NCBI RefSeq assembly: GCF_003002095.1
Contig: NZ_PVZC01000007.1
Location: 398,644-462,643, forward strand
From: Allonocardiopsis opalescens
GTDB lineage: Bacteria > Actinomycetota > Actinomycetes > Streptosporangiales > Streptosporangiaceae
Length of the DNA: 64,000 bases
Direction of reading: 5' to 3'
The position numbers and the translations under genes were made by a program. Shown one piece after another: positions 26,748 through 33,983 of this stretch; position 1 is the first letter of the stretch; each line of letters starts with the position of its first letter. The notes below the pieces were generated by a model. That model was not told the DNA's origin. It worked only from the letters and a program-made list of their open reading frames with translations, and made no database searches.

Positions 26748-28355
26748 TCAAGCGGACGCTGCGCGGCTCATTCCTCGTGAGCTGCCGCGCGCTGGCACGG
26801 GCGGGAGCCCCACCTCAGCCCGAAACGCGTTCTCCCGCGCGATCTGATCGCGGTACTCCGCCAGCGCGAACGCGTGCTGTTCGGCCATCCGCTCAGCCAG
26901 GGCCGCATCTCCCAGTGAGGCATAACCCCGGGCGACGTAGCGCCACTCACCCACCCGCACCGCGGCGTCATCGGCCCACGGGTCGTCCTCACCGGCCGCC
27001 CGCCGCTGCTCGGCCCGCCAGGAGCGGCGCGCCTGCCGAAGCGCCCCCAGCGTGAGGGAGTAGCGGCGGCTCTTGGTCGCCAGGTGGCCCGGGTGCCCCA
27101 GGCTGTGCGCCCACCGCCGCAGCCCCTCAAGGCCCGGCTCAGCACCCAGGGTCCAAGCCGTCTCCACCATCCGGGCCAGGTGCTCACCGACCTGACGACG
27201 CAGCCACGCGACCCGAAGCGTGCGAATACGCCGGGCCAGCGCCCACCCCGACGCCGCAGACCCGCCCGCCGTCTTCGTCGCGTACTTCGACAGGTACGCC
27301 GCCGTCCGCCGCCCCGCCGCCACCGAACCATCCGATGCGGCCGACACGTCCGAGGCGTCCCACTGCGCCCCCCACTGCGCCACCCGAAGCAGCCCGTCCG
27401 GGGATGACAGCTCCACACCCACCGCCGGAACCGCAGCCGCGAACGCCGACCGCAGCAGCGCAGCCGACGCCCAGGAGGGCGGCGCCGCAATCCGGTCCCG
27501 ATCCTCCGGATCAACCCCGTCCAACCGGGCCACGATATGCAGGTGCACCAGGCCCCGCTTCTGGAATTCGGCCACCTTGATATAGCTCACCCGCAGCACA
27601 TCACGCAGCCGCGAAGTCGGAACCCGCCGCCCCACAACCGCGCTCACCTCACGGGCCAGAGCGCGATCAGCGTAAATGCGGGTCCGCCGCCATAGTTCGC
27701 CCACCGAAGAATTCCACAAGACCACACCCGCATAGTCGAAGCAATCCGCGCACAACGGCGACCCAACGGTCCGGTCAGCCCGGGAATGCCGCAACCCGCA
27801 CCCCACCGCACGGCCATGCGCACACACCCGCACCCGACCGTTCCGCGCCGCCCGAGGACGACACGGCGACCCGTCACGATGCACCGTGTGCACTGGCCCG
27901 AACGACGGCGCGGTCAACGTCAGGAACAAGCGTGGATGCCTGCCCACACCATCGGGGACCAGCCCGGACACCGTCTCAGCCCGCAACCCCGAACCCTCGC
28001 CCCCGCCCCCGGTCAGGCCCCCGGCCACCACATGCCACAGGTCCCGCCGATAGGTCTCCGAGCAACTCGCACACACCGCCGCACGCCGATCCCCACACGC
28101 GACCAAAAGCACACCGTCCGGCTGAGAGCCCGAATCGAAAACCGCCCGGACTTCCCCCGTCGCCCCGTCCACCGCCGTTGTCCGACCAGCGACCCGAACC
28201 GGATTCGAACAAAAACCCGCCCGCTCAACCTGCCCCCGCCACACCCCATAATCCGACCGCACAACCCGCTTCTCGATACCCGCAGCAACCGGCCCCACAA
28301 ACGACCCCACGACCCCGACAACCCCCAGCCCAAAACAACCGATGAAGGACCCCAC
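26748..28355 (-). CDS. RepSA-type replication initiator
   Basis: 535 aa. Shared features with actinobacterial rolling-circle initiators of the pSAM2 RepSA group are a Cys-rich segment (VCASCSETYRRDLWH), RLFLTLTAPSFGPVH, the HUH-like FQKRGLVHLHIVARLDG and a later AYLSKYATKTAG carrying the likely nucleophile Tyr. It should nick the element's origin and start replication of the excised circle. It is preceded by about 290 bp of divergent control region and followed by xis after 264 bp with nothing recognisable. The exact start among upstream Met/GTG codons is uncertain. Confidence 0.87.
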   Translation of the reverse strand: MGSFIGCFGLGVVGVVGSFVGPVAAGIEKRVVRSDYGVWRGQVERAGFCSNPVRVAGRTTAVDGATGEVRAVFDSGSQPDGVLLVACGDRRAAVCASCSETYRRDLWHVVAGGLTGGGGEGSGLRAETVSGLVPDGVGRHPRLFLTLTAPSFGPVHTVHRDGSPCRPRAARNGRVRVCAHGRAVGCGLRHSRADRTVGSPLCADCFDYAGVVLWNSSVGELWRRTRIYADRALAREVSAVVGRRVPTSRLRDVLRVSYIKVAEFQKRGLVHLHIVARLDGVDPEDRDRIAAPPSWASAALLRSAFAAAVPAVGVELSSPDGLLRVAQWGAQWDASDVSAASDGSVAAGRRTAAYLSKYATKTAGGSAASGWALARRIRTLRVAWLRRQVGEHLARMVETAWTLGAEPGLEGLRRWAHSLGHPGHLATKSRRYSLTLGALRQARRSWRAEQRRAAGEDDPWADDAAVRVGEWRYVARGYASLGDAALAERMAEQHAFALAEYRDQIARENAFRAEVGLPPVPARGSSRGMSRAASA

Positions 28356-28479
28356 CCCTCCACTACGAAGGCCCTACCCCCAGTATCAGACGAACCAAGC
28401 CCTGTGAACCCACAAATACCCGCCCCAATAACGGCCCGAATGGCCCCACCCGGCCACAACGCGGCAAGAAAAACGCGCC

Positions 28480-28491
28480 GTAAAGGTTTAC
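28480..28491. promoter_or_regulatory. Palindrome in the divergent rep/XRE control region
   Basis: GTAAAGGTTTAC has 5-bp perfect arms (GTAAA/TTTAC) around GG in the otherwise plain 292-bp gap between rep and the XRE gene. It is a candidate operator for the element's own regulator; this rests on position only. Confidence 0.4.
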
Positions 28492-28647
28492 ATGCAGATG
28501 AGGGGCCGTGAACGGCTCCAACAAGTGCGCCGATTGCGCGGTCCCCGTGACGCCGACGCTCCTGGCCGCTAGAACGGAAGCACCACGCCCCCGGCTGTGG
28601 CGTGATCCGCTGGGTACCCTGAGGAACAACTTCGTGGAGGCGAGACC

Positions 28648-29874
28648 ATGGCTGGAGACATCGACGACGTTCAGACGTTCGGGGAACGGCTACAGCGGAT
28701 CAGAGAGCGGCGGGGCCTGTCGCGGGTGGTTCTCGCCGGTCTGGTCGGACGCTCTCCGAGCTGGGTGAAGAAGGCGGAGAAGCAGAATGTCATGCCCGAC
28801 CTTGACATGTTGGTGCGCCTGTCGCGCGCCCTGCGCCTGAAGTCGGTAGAGGAACTGGTCGGCCCCATGGAGGTACCGCTCAACCTCGTGGTGCGCACGG
28901 ACCATGAGCTAGCCGAACCCATCCGCCGGGCGATCCTGTCCTGGGACCCGGTCGCGCACGACGGTCCCGCTGTGCCGGGTGGTGTCTTGCGGCGCCGGGT
29001 CCGTGAGGCTATGGCGGTGTGGCATCTGAACCCGAGCCCGCGACAGGCGACAGCCCCGCTGCTGCCGAGCCTGATCACCGAAGCGCGTCACTCTGTCCGC
29101 ACGTTGGAGGGGCAGGATCGACGCGACGCGGCAGCGGCATTGGTCGAGGCGTACACCCTGGCAGAACACTGGTTGTCGTGGATCGGTGACCGGTCGCTCA
29201 TGATGGTGCTGGCCGACCGGGCCATGCACGCGGCCGAAGTCGCCGACGACCCCCACGTCATGGCGGAAGCGGCGTGGGCGTGGGGCAACGTTCTCCGCTA
29301 CATCGACTCCAACGCGTCGATCAGCCTGGTCAACCGGGCGGCTCAGCCCCTTCGGCAGCTCATGGACGGCGACCGCGCCACCGAGGAGCAGGCCGCCATG
29401 TGGGGAAGCCTGCAACTGCACAACGCGATCACCCACGCCCAAAGCGGCCGCGAGGGCGAAGCGCAACAGCACTTGGACGATGCCGCGAAGACGGCCCGGC
29501 GCCTGCCCGCGGGCTGGCAGCACCCCGTCACGGTCTTCGCTCCCTTCAACGTCTCGATTCACCAGGTCAGCGTTCAGACGGAGCTGTGCAAAGGGGACGA
29601 GGGCACCCGGCTAGCGCTGGCCATCGACCCGGACACCATTCCAGGTCCGTACAGGCGTTCGCGTCTGTGGCTTGACGCCGCCCGCGCGTCCTGGACGGCC
29701 GGGGACCAGCTCGGAGCCGCGACGGCGCTGGACAACGCCTGCCGGGTCAGTGTCGAGAACATGCGCTTCACCCCGACCGCCCGCACACTCGCCGGGAACC
29801 TGGTCGATCGGGGAGGTCTCATGATCGCCCCCCAGGCACGCAGGATCGCGCATGAACTGGGAGTGATCGCGTAG
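28648..29874 (+). CDS. XRE-family regulator with TPR-like effector region
   Basis: 408 aa. Residues about 8-70 are a lambda-repressor-type helix-turn-helix (FGERLQRIRERRGLSRVVLAGLVGRSPSWVKKAEKQNVMPDLDMLVRLSRAL). The remainder is all-helical with tetratricopeptide-like repeats, as in peptide-sensing actinomycete regulators. GTGGAGGCGAG precedes the ATG. It is divergent from rep and is the likely switch for replication and excision of the element. Codon usage is visibly less GC-extreme than in chromosomal neighbours, in keeping with mobile origin. Confidence 0.88.
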   Translation: MAGDIDDVQTFGERLQRIRERRGLSRVVLAGLVGRSPSWVKKAEKQNVMPDLDMLVRLSRALRLKSVEELVGPMEVPLNLVVRTDHELAEPIRRAILSWDPVAHDGPAVPGGVLRRRVREAMAVWHLNPSPRQATAPLLPSLITEARHSVRTLEGQDRRDAAAALVEAYTLAEHWLSWIGDRSLMMVLADRAMHAAEVADDPHVMAEAAWAWGNVLRYIDSNASISLVNRAAQPLRQLMDGDRATEEQAAMWGSLQLHNAITHAQSGREGEAQQHLDDAAKTARRLPAGWQHPVTVFAPFNVSIHQVSVQTELCKGDEGTRLALAIDPDTIPGPYRRSRLWLDAARASWTAGDQLGAATALDNACRVSVENMRFTPTARTLAGNLVDRGGLMIAPQARRIAHELGVIA

Positions 29875-29949
29875 GGGGTACGTTTCGTATCCCTGTCCCA
29901 GTGCAAGCCCCGTGCCCCTCAGTCGGCCGGTCACGCTGTAACGCACGAA

Positions 29950-29985
29950 GACCCCAAGGCGGAAGGCACACTCCGCCAAGGGGTC
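29950..29985 (+). terminator. Two-part hairpin after the XRE gene
   Basis: GACCCC and GGCGGA pair with TCCGCC and GGGGTC around an 8-base loop, with symmetric AA bulges (29950-29985). It lies about 75 bp after the XRE stop and is most simply a terminator. Confidence 0.6.
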
Positions 29986-30018
29986 TGTGGCCACCAGCTG
30001 ACTAGGGGCTGATGACTC

Positions 30019-30318
30019 GTGCACTTTATCGCCGCACTTATCGAGATCGTGAGGGGTTCCAGGCGAACCGGACGACATTCACGGCGAGTGGAACGTCCTG
30101 TGTTCGAGCGGGCGCCGTGGCCGACACACAGGCCGACACCGCGACCGAACCCGGTGCCTGAAATGCCCGCCCTCGGGGACACGCTGGAGAACATCCTTCT
30201 CGTGCGTCCCTACGTGCTCGCTGCCGAGGCCCGATGGCGGCAGCGGGACGCAGAGGCCGAGGACCTGTGCCAGCGGCGCGCCCTTGAACAACTGGCCCGA
30301 TGGGGGGCCGCGCCGTGA
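30019..30318 (+). CDS. Small hypothetical protein of the element
   Basis: Up to 99 aa. The C-terminal 50 residues (MPALGDTLENILLVRPYVLAAEARWRQRDAEAEDLCQ and on) look like a real helical protein. The first 48 are Arg/Pro-rich and may not be translated, in which case ATG 30163 is the start. Its stop overlaps the GTG of the next gene by four bases (GTGA), supporting real, coupled translation. No family is recognised. Confidence 0.5.
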   Translation: MHFIAALIEIVRGSRRTGRHSRRVERPVFERAPWPTHRPTPRPNPVPEMPALGDTLENILLVRPYVLAAEARWRQRDAEAEDLCQRRALEQLARWGAAP

Positions 30319-30671
30319 GCCCGACGAAGCGTCACATTCCCGCCGCCGAATCCATGGTGGAGCTGGGCGAAGCACTACACGCCCAAGGGCTCGACTACCG
30401 GGTGAATCCCGAGGACTGGACCGTCACCGTCTGGCGAGGAAACGAGAGCGAACGGGTCGCGCTGCGTCCCAACGACGCCGACGGCGGCCGCCACTACTGG
30501 CACGTCTGGTGGAAGCCGGGACCCGACCCCGTTCCGGGCAGTGACCCGGTCGGCGACTTGGACCCCATCGTTCCCGTCGAGGAAACAGCCGAGATGGCAC
30601 GACGCATGGCTGAAGTCCTCTACTACCCGCCCGAGCCGGAGGCCGCCAAGGCACCCGACGAGGCGAGCTAG
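30315..30671 (+). CDS. Small hypothetical protein of the element
   Basis: 118 aa from GTG 30315, which overlaps the preceding stop. Soluble and acidic, with strand-forming segments LDYRVNPEDWTVTVWRGNESERVALRPNDADGG and HYWHVWWKPG, then a helical acidic tail (VEETAEMARRMAEVLYYPPEPE). No family is recognised. The coupled pair with 30019 suggests a two-protein accessory unit. Confidence 0.65.
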   Translation: MSPTKRHIPAAESMVELGEALHAQGLDYRVNPEDWTVTVWRGNESERVALRPNDADGGRHYWHVWWKPGPDPVPGSDPVGDLDPIVPVEETAEMARRMAEVLYYPPEPEAAKAPDEAS

Positions 30672-30834
30672 GCCACCCCGGCCCGGGACTCCCATGCCTG
30701 ACAGGTCCACCGGTCGTCCAACCTCTTACGGCCGGATGCTCGACCCCGGAGAGCGCGGACCGGTCGGGTCGGCTGGCGGGGGAAGCGGCTCGTACCCGTT
30801 TCACCCCGCCAGCTCCCCCGAAGGAAGGAAACGC

Positions 30835-30939
30835 GTGATCGACAGCCTGATGAGACTGGGATGCGGCTGCCTCGCCCTGGCGGGCGTCTTCACCTGCGGC
30901 ATTGCCTACGGTCTCTACCTCGCCGCCGTTGGCGGTTGA
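30835..30939 (+). CDS. 34-residue single-helix membrane peptide
   Basis: GTG at 30835 is preceded by a strong AAGGAAGG ribosome site six bases away. The peptide begins MIDSLMRLGCGCLALAGVF and continues with one hydrophobic helix ending AAVGG; it contains three Cys, two of them in GCGC. A longer in-frame start at 30694 (81 aa) is possible but lacks a ribosome site and adds Pro/Ser/Gly-rich sequence. Its role is unknown; a small membrane effector of the element is one possibility. Confidence 0.5.
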   Translation: MIDSLMRLGCGCLALAGVFTCGIAYGLYLAAVGG

Positions 30940-30950
30940 ACCCCCTCAGC

Positions 30951-31010
30951 GCCCGCGCGGCCGCAACTGCCCAGACCGGCAGCGTCATCCCGACTGTCGG
31001 CCGCGCGGGC
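30951..31010 (+). repeat. 13-bp inverted repeat just before the hydroxymethylbilane synthase gene
   Basis: GCCCGCGCGGCCG (30951-30963) pairs perfectly with CGGCCGCGCGGGC (30998-31010) across a 34-base loop. It ends about 10 bases before the GAAGGAG ribosome site of the next gene, so it could terminate upstream transcription or act as a 5' leader control structure. Confidence 0.6.
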
Positions 31011-31035
31011 CCCTGGAATGAAGGAGCCCCGAACC

Positions 31036-32082
31036 ATGGGTGACCTCGTGCCCGTCGCCGCCCGACCGGCGGCCCTTGCACCGATTCCCCCTGTGGCGGC
31101 ACACGTGAGCGCCTACCTTGGGGGCATGCTCACCGACCGCCCGACCTTGCGCATCGGGTCTCGAACCTCCCCTATGGCGCTGGCCCAGGCCCGCCACGTC
31201 CAAGCCCTCTTGGCGGCGCTGGTGCCCGGGGTCAAAGTCGAGATCATCGGCATCAAGACCAGTGGCGACCAGTGGCAAGGCGACCTGGCGGAGCTAGGTG
31301 GCAAGGGAGCGTTCGTCAAGGCCATCGACCGGCGCCTGCTGGCTGGTGAAATCGACTTCGCCGTGCATTGCATGAAGGACGTGCCCGGGGACGTGCCCCT
31401 TCCCCAAGGGCTCACCTTCGCCGCCTACCTGCCCCGCGAAGACGTCGCCGACGTGTTGGTGTTCCGCTCCGGCAGCCCGTACAGCTCCCTTGAGGAGCTG
31501 CCGCCCGGGACCCGTATCGGCACCTCGGCTGTGCGCCGCAAGGCCCAACTGCTCAGGAACCGTCCCGATCTCCAGATCGAGCGGCTACGCGGAAACGTCA
31601 ACAGTCGTCTTGCCCGCCTGGACGCCGAAGACCGGTTCGAGGCCCTGGTCCTGGCCCGCGCCGGACTGCACCGCATCGGCATGCCCCAACGCGCCAGCCA
31701 AGAGCTACCGCGCGACCTGATGTGCCCAGCGGTCGGCGCCGGAGTCATCGGCCTGCAATGCCGCATCGCAGACGGCCCGGTCCTGGAACTTCTTCGTGAA
31801 CTGGACGACGCCCCCACCCGAGTCCACATCACCGCCGAACGCGCCATGCTGCACGCCCTACAGGGCCACTGCAACAGCCCCATCGCCGGACACGCCACCA
31901 CCACCGCAGACGGCCAGCTCTGCCTGACCGGTATGGTCTTCAGCCGCGAAGGCGCCACCTTCGCCTACGCCCAGGAATGGGACAGCTCCCAGCGCCCTAA
32001 CGAACTCGGCACCTACGTCGCCGCCACGCTGCTCCGCAAAGGAGCACGCAGCATCATCGACGGCAGTGCCAACCCGCATTAG
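31036..32082 (+). CDS. hemC: Hydroxymethylbilane synthase (porphobilinogen deaminase)
   Basis: Condenses four porphobilinogens to hydroxymethylbilane in tetrapyrrole synthesis. Key features are LRIGSRTSPMALAQARHVQ, the catalytic Asp in HCMKDVPGDVP, RIGTSAVRRKAQL, LRGNVNSRLARLD and the dipyrromethane-cofactor Cys in LQGHCNSPIAG, so it looks catalytically complete. ATG 31036 has GAAGGAG nine bases upstream and gives 348 aa, about 30 more than usual; ATG 31126 gives the standard length. It lies alone inside the integrated element with no other haem genes, which is unusual. It is probably a second copy, because the chromosome should carry its own. Confidence 0.9.
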   Translation: MGDLVPVAARPAALAPIPPVAAHVSAYLGGMLTDRPTLRIGSRTSPMALAQARHVQALLAALVPGVKVEIIGIKTSGDQWQGDLAELGGKGAFVKAIDRRLLAGEIDFAVHCMKDVPGDVPLPQGLTFAAYLPREDVADVLVFRSGSPYSSLEELPPGTRIGTSAVRRKAQLLRNRPDLQIERLRGNVNSRLARLDAEDRFEALVLARAGLHRIGMPQRASQELPRDLMCPAVGAGVIGLQCRIADGPVLELLRELDDAPTRVHITAERAMLHALQGHCNSPIAGHATTTADGQLCLTGMVFSREGATFAYAQEWDSSQRPNELGTYVAATLLRKGARSIIDGSANPH

Positions 32083-32095
32083 GACGTGGCGTCGG

Positions 32096-32161
32096 CCGCA
32101 CGGGCCGGGTCGCAGCGTAGGGCGCTCGGGGAAACGCGCCCGGCCCGACCCGCGCGGCCGA
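32096..32161 (+). terminator. Long hairpin after hemC
   Basis: CGGCCGC plus CGGG on the left and CGGGTCG...GCGGCCG on the right can fold into a long imperfect stem. It begins about 12 bases after the hemC stop and is a likely terminator. Confidence 0.5.
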
Positions 32162-32313
32162 TTGTGACGACCGCAGACCCGCGCACCGGGGAGGAAAACG
32201 CGGTGCCTGCGAACCACCGCCAGCAGGTATGCCCACCACCACACGACTAAACCCGCGACCCGCCCGCACCAGCGCCGATGATCCGGGTGAGGATTTTCCC
32301 TAACAGGTCAAGG

Positions 32314-32426
32314 CCGCCCGCTACGCGGGCGGGCGGCGGGCAGGCCGCCGCTTCGCGGCGGCCCCTCGCCGTTGCCAGCGCCGGGTGCGCGCCCCGGCAT
32401 CGGCCTGCGCGCGCGACTTCGTCGCG
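32314..32426 (+). repeat. Cluster of three short-loop hairpins upstream of the ANTAR gene
   Basis: Three perfect stems with 3-base loops follow each other: 32314-32332 (CCGCCCGC/GCGGGCGG), 32343-32363 (GGCCGCCGC/GCGGCGGCC) and 32412-32426 (CGCGAC/GTCGCG). They fill much of the 527-bp gap between hemC and the ANTAR gene, in which I see no coding frame. They could be a structured RNA, a replication or transfer locus of the element, or just terminators. Confidence 0.45.
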
Positions 32427-32609
32427 TGCTCGGCCGCGCCGGGCGCGCGCCGCTCGCCGCCGCTCGCCGCCGCCCGTGCGTCGTGGCCGGCCGCCGCAGC
32501 CCGCCGTCTGCTCGGGTCGACTATCGTCGGGTACAGGTTCGAACCGATCGGACATGAACTCCTACGCTGACATGCGGCGTAGTGAAGGCGACCCCGTAGA
32601 GGCGGTCCC

Positions 32610-32918
32610 ATGCCCCAGTCCACCCACGACCCCATACGCGTTTCCGCCGACATCTCCAGCGTGCTCCCCGGCCAACGGATCTGCGAGCACGAACAGCAGG
32701 TCGCCGACCTCAAGGCCGCGCTGGCATCCTCCGCGGTCATCAACCAGGCCATGGGCATCCTCATGGCCCGGTCCAACTGCGGATCCGTCCAGGCGTTCAC
32801 CCTGCTCACCCACGCGTCCCAGCGCACCAACCGCAAGGTCCGCGATGTCGCCGGGACGATCGTGCGGCGCTACTGCACCCCGACCGAGCGGTTCCGCCCC
32901 CGCGCCGAGCTGACCTAA
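32610..32918 (+). CDS. Stand-alone ANTAR-domain protein
   Basis: 102 aa. After a 35-residue N-terminus, the three-helix ANTAR domain runs through ALASSAVINQAMGILMARS, AFTLLTHASQRTNRKVRDVAGTIVRR, close to the family consensus. ANTAR domains bind RNA hairpins and promote antitermination, normally downstream of a GAF or receiver domain; none is fused here. Upstream hairpins (32314-32426) are possible targets. It is the last gene before the right end of the element. Confidence 0.85.
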   Translation: MPQSTHDPIRVSADISSVLPGQRICEHEQQVADLKAALASSAVINQAMGILMARSNCGSVQAFTLLTHASQRTNRKVRDVAGTIVRRYCTPTERFRPRAELT

Positions 32919-33433
32919 CCCCGCCCAGGGTTGCGCCGTGCCATGCACCCGACATGGCGCAACCCCACGCCCACGCACCGGCGTTCCCGCACGGTCGGGC
33001 GGCCGGTTGCCGCCGTCGCTCCACTGCGGGCGGGGACCCCTACGAGCGGCGGCCCCGACGAGCAACAACGCGGGCAGGCCCCAGAGGCCCGCCGTCGCCA
33101 GCACAGCTTAAGGGCCGCCGCTCACCCCGCCCGCAGCTGCGCGCCGACCGCAACCGTCCACCCTCCCCCCAGCCGCCGGACCGCGGCGGCCCCAGGGCAT
33201 CGAGCCCCAGGGCCGCCGCAACTGAAGCCGTCCCGCACGTGCCGCACGCTAGCCCTCGACCAGCCACAACACCCGCCACCCCAACCGGCGACCTGGCCCG
33301 TGTATGGCCCGCAACGGATGCAAACGCCTGCCAACGAACGCCCACAGATGCCACACTCACACGGAGGCCCCGGCAAAGCCGCAGGTCACAGTCACCCCCC
33401 ATCGACCAGCGCACTAACCCCGACAGGCCCGGA
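32919..33433. other. Non-coding right end of the element
   Basis: About 515 bp with no convincing gene, no tRNA and no CRISPR leader motif. It leads directly to the right junction. It might hold the element's origin or transfer site, but nothing specific is visible. Confidence 0.4.
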
Positions 33434-33464
33434 CCCCGGTCCCCTCCCGCGCGGGGATGGTCCC
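33434..33464 (+). other. Proposed attR: element/CRISPR repeat junction
   Basis: The element arm CCCCGGTCCCCTCCC (33434-33448) passes through the core CGCGCGGGGA (33448-33457) into TGGTCCC (33458-33464), the normal 3' end of a CRISPR repeat, followed by a 32-nt spacer. Joined to the left junction at the core, it restores a complete 29-nt repeat identical to those at 24568 and 24629. Confidence 0.7.
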
Positions 33465-33889
33465 TGCACGGCGTCGTACACCGAGGCGGAGACCTCGTGC
33501 TCCCCGCGCGCGGGGATGGTCCCGAGGTGGTCAGCGGTCCAGGCGAGCGGATGGTGTGCTCCCCGCGCGCGCGGGGATGGTCCCGGGGTGAACCGATGCG
33601 GATGAGTGCATGCGTCGTGCTCCCCGCGCGCGGGGATGGTCCCGGCGACGACATCGACACCTTCACCCGCCGAACGTGCTCCCCGCGCGCGCGGGGATGG
33701 TCCCACTGTCGGGAGGGCCGCCTGATGAGCCGCATCGTGCTCCCCGCGCGCGCGGGGATGGTCCCATCGCCGCCGCCCAGGTGCACGCCACCCTCGCCGC
33801 AGTGCTCCCCGCGCGCGGGGATGGTCCCTCGCTCGCATCATCCGTATGGCGCTGGTCGAGGTGCTCCCCGCGCGCGCCGGGATGGCACC
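33434..33889 (+). CRISPR. Leader-distal part of the split CRISPR array
   Basis: Repeats start at 33434 (hybrid with the element arm), 33497, 33556, 33617, 33676, 33737, 33802 and 33861, giving seven spacers. Six spacers are 32 nt and one (33766-33801) is 36 nt. Repeats at 33497, 33617 and 33802 are 27 nt because one GC of the central alternation is missing; the others are 29 nt. The last repeat (33861-33889) is degenerate (GCGCGCCGGGATGGCACC), marking the old end. There is no leader at its left side. Confidence 0.92.
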
Positions 33890-33983
33890 TAGCCCGTAGA
33901 CGTCAGTATCGATTTCAGACCAATACTCCGCACCGACACAGCACAACCCACCCCGCCACGTGCAAGAGCCCGAGCAACCCCCG

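Larger units (their letters stand above)
24702..33457. mobile_element. Integrated AICE-like element inserted in a CRISPR repeat
   Basis: About 8.75 kb between two copies of CGCGCGGGGA, each within a broken CRISPR repeat. Its outer arms are inverted: GGGAGGGGACCGGGG at the left (24708-24722) and CCCCGGTCCCCTCCC at the right (33434-33448). Gene content is integrase, excisionase, RepSA-type initiator, XRE/TPR regulator, several small proteins, hydroxymethylbilane synthase and an ANTAR protein. The int-xis-rep core is that of pSAM2-like actinomycete integrative elements, but no FtsK-like Tra is present, so self-transfer is doubtful. No tRNA is at either end. Confidence 0.75.

Noticed and set aside
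28508..28768. 86-codon frame just before and overlapping the XRE gene
   Set aside because: It overlaps the clearly conserved XRE start in another frame, has no ribosome site and no recognisable content beyond the first 20 residues.
32530..32560. GGTTCGAACC sequence resembling a tRNA T-arm, considered as a possible tRNA attachment site
   Set aside because: No acceptor stem, D-arm or anticodon arm can be built around it. It is not at either element boundary.
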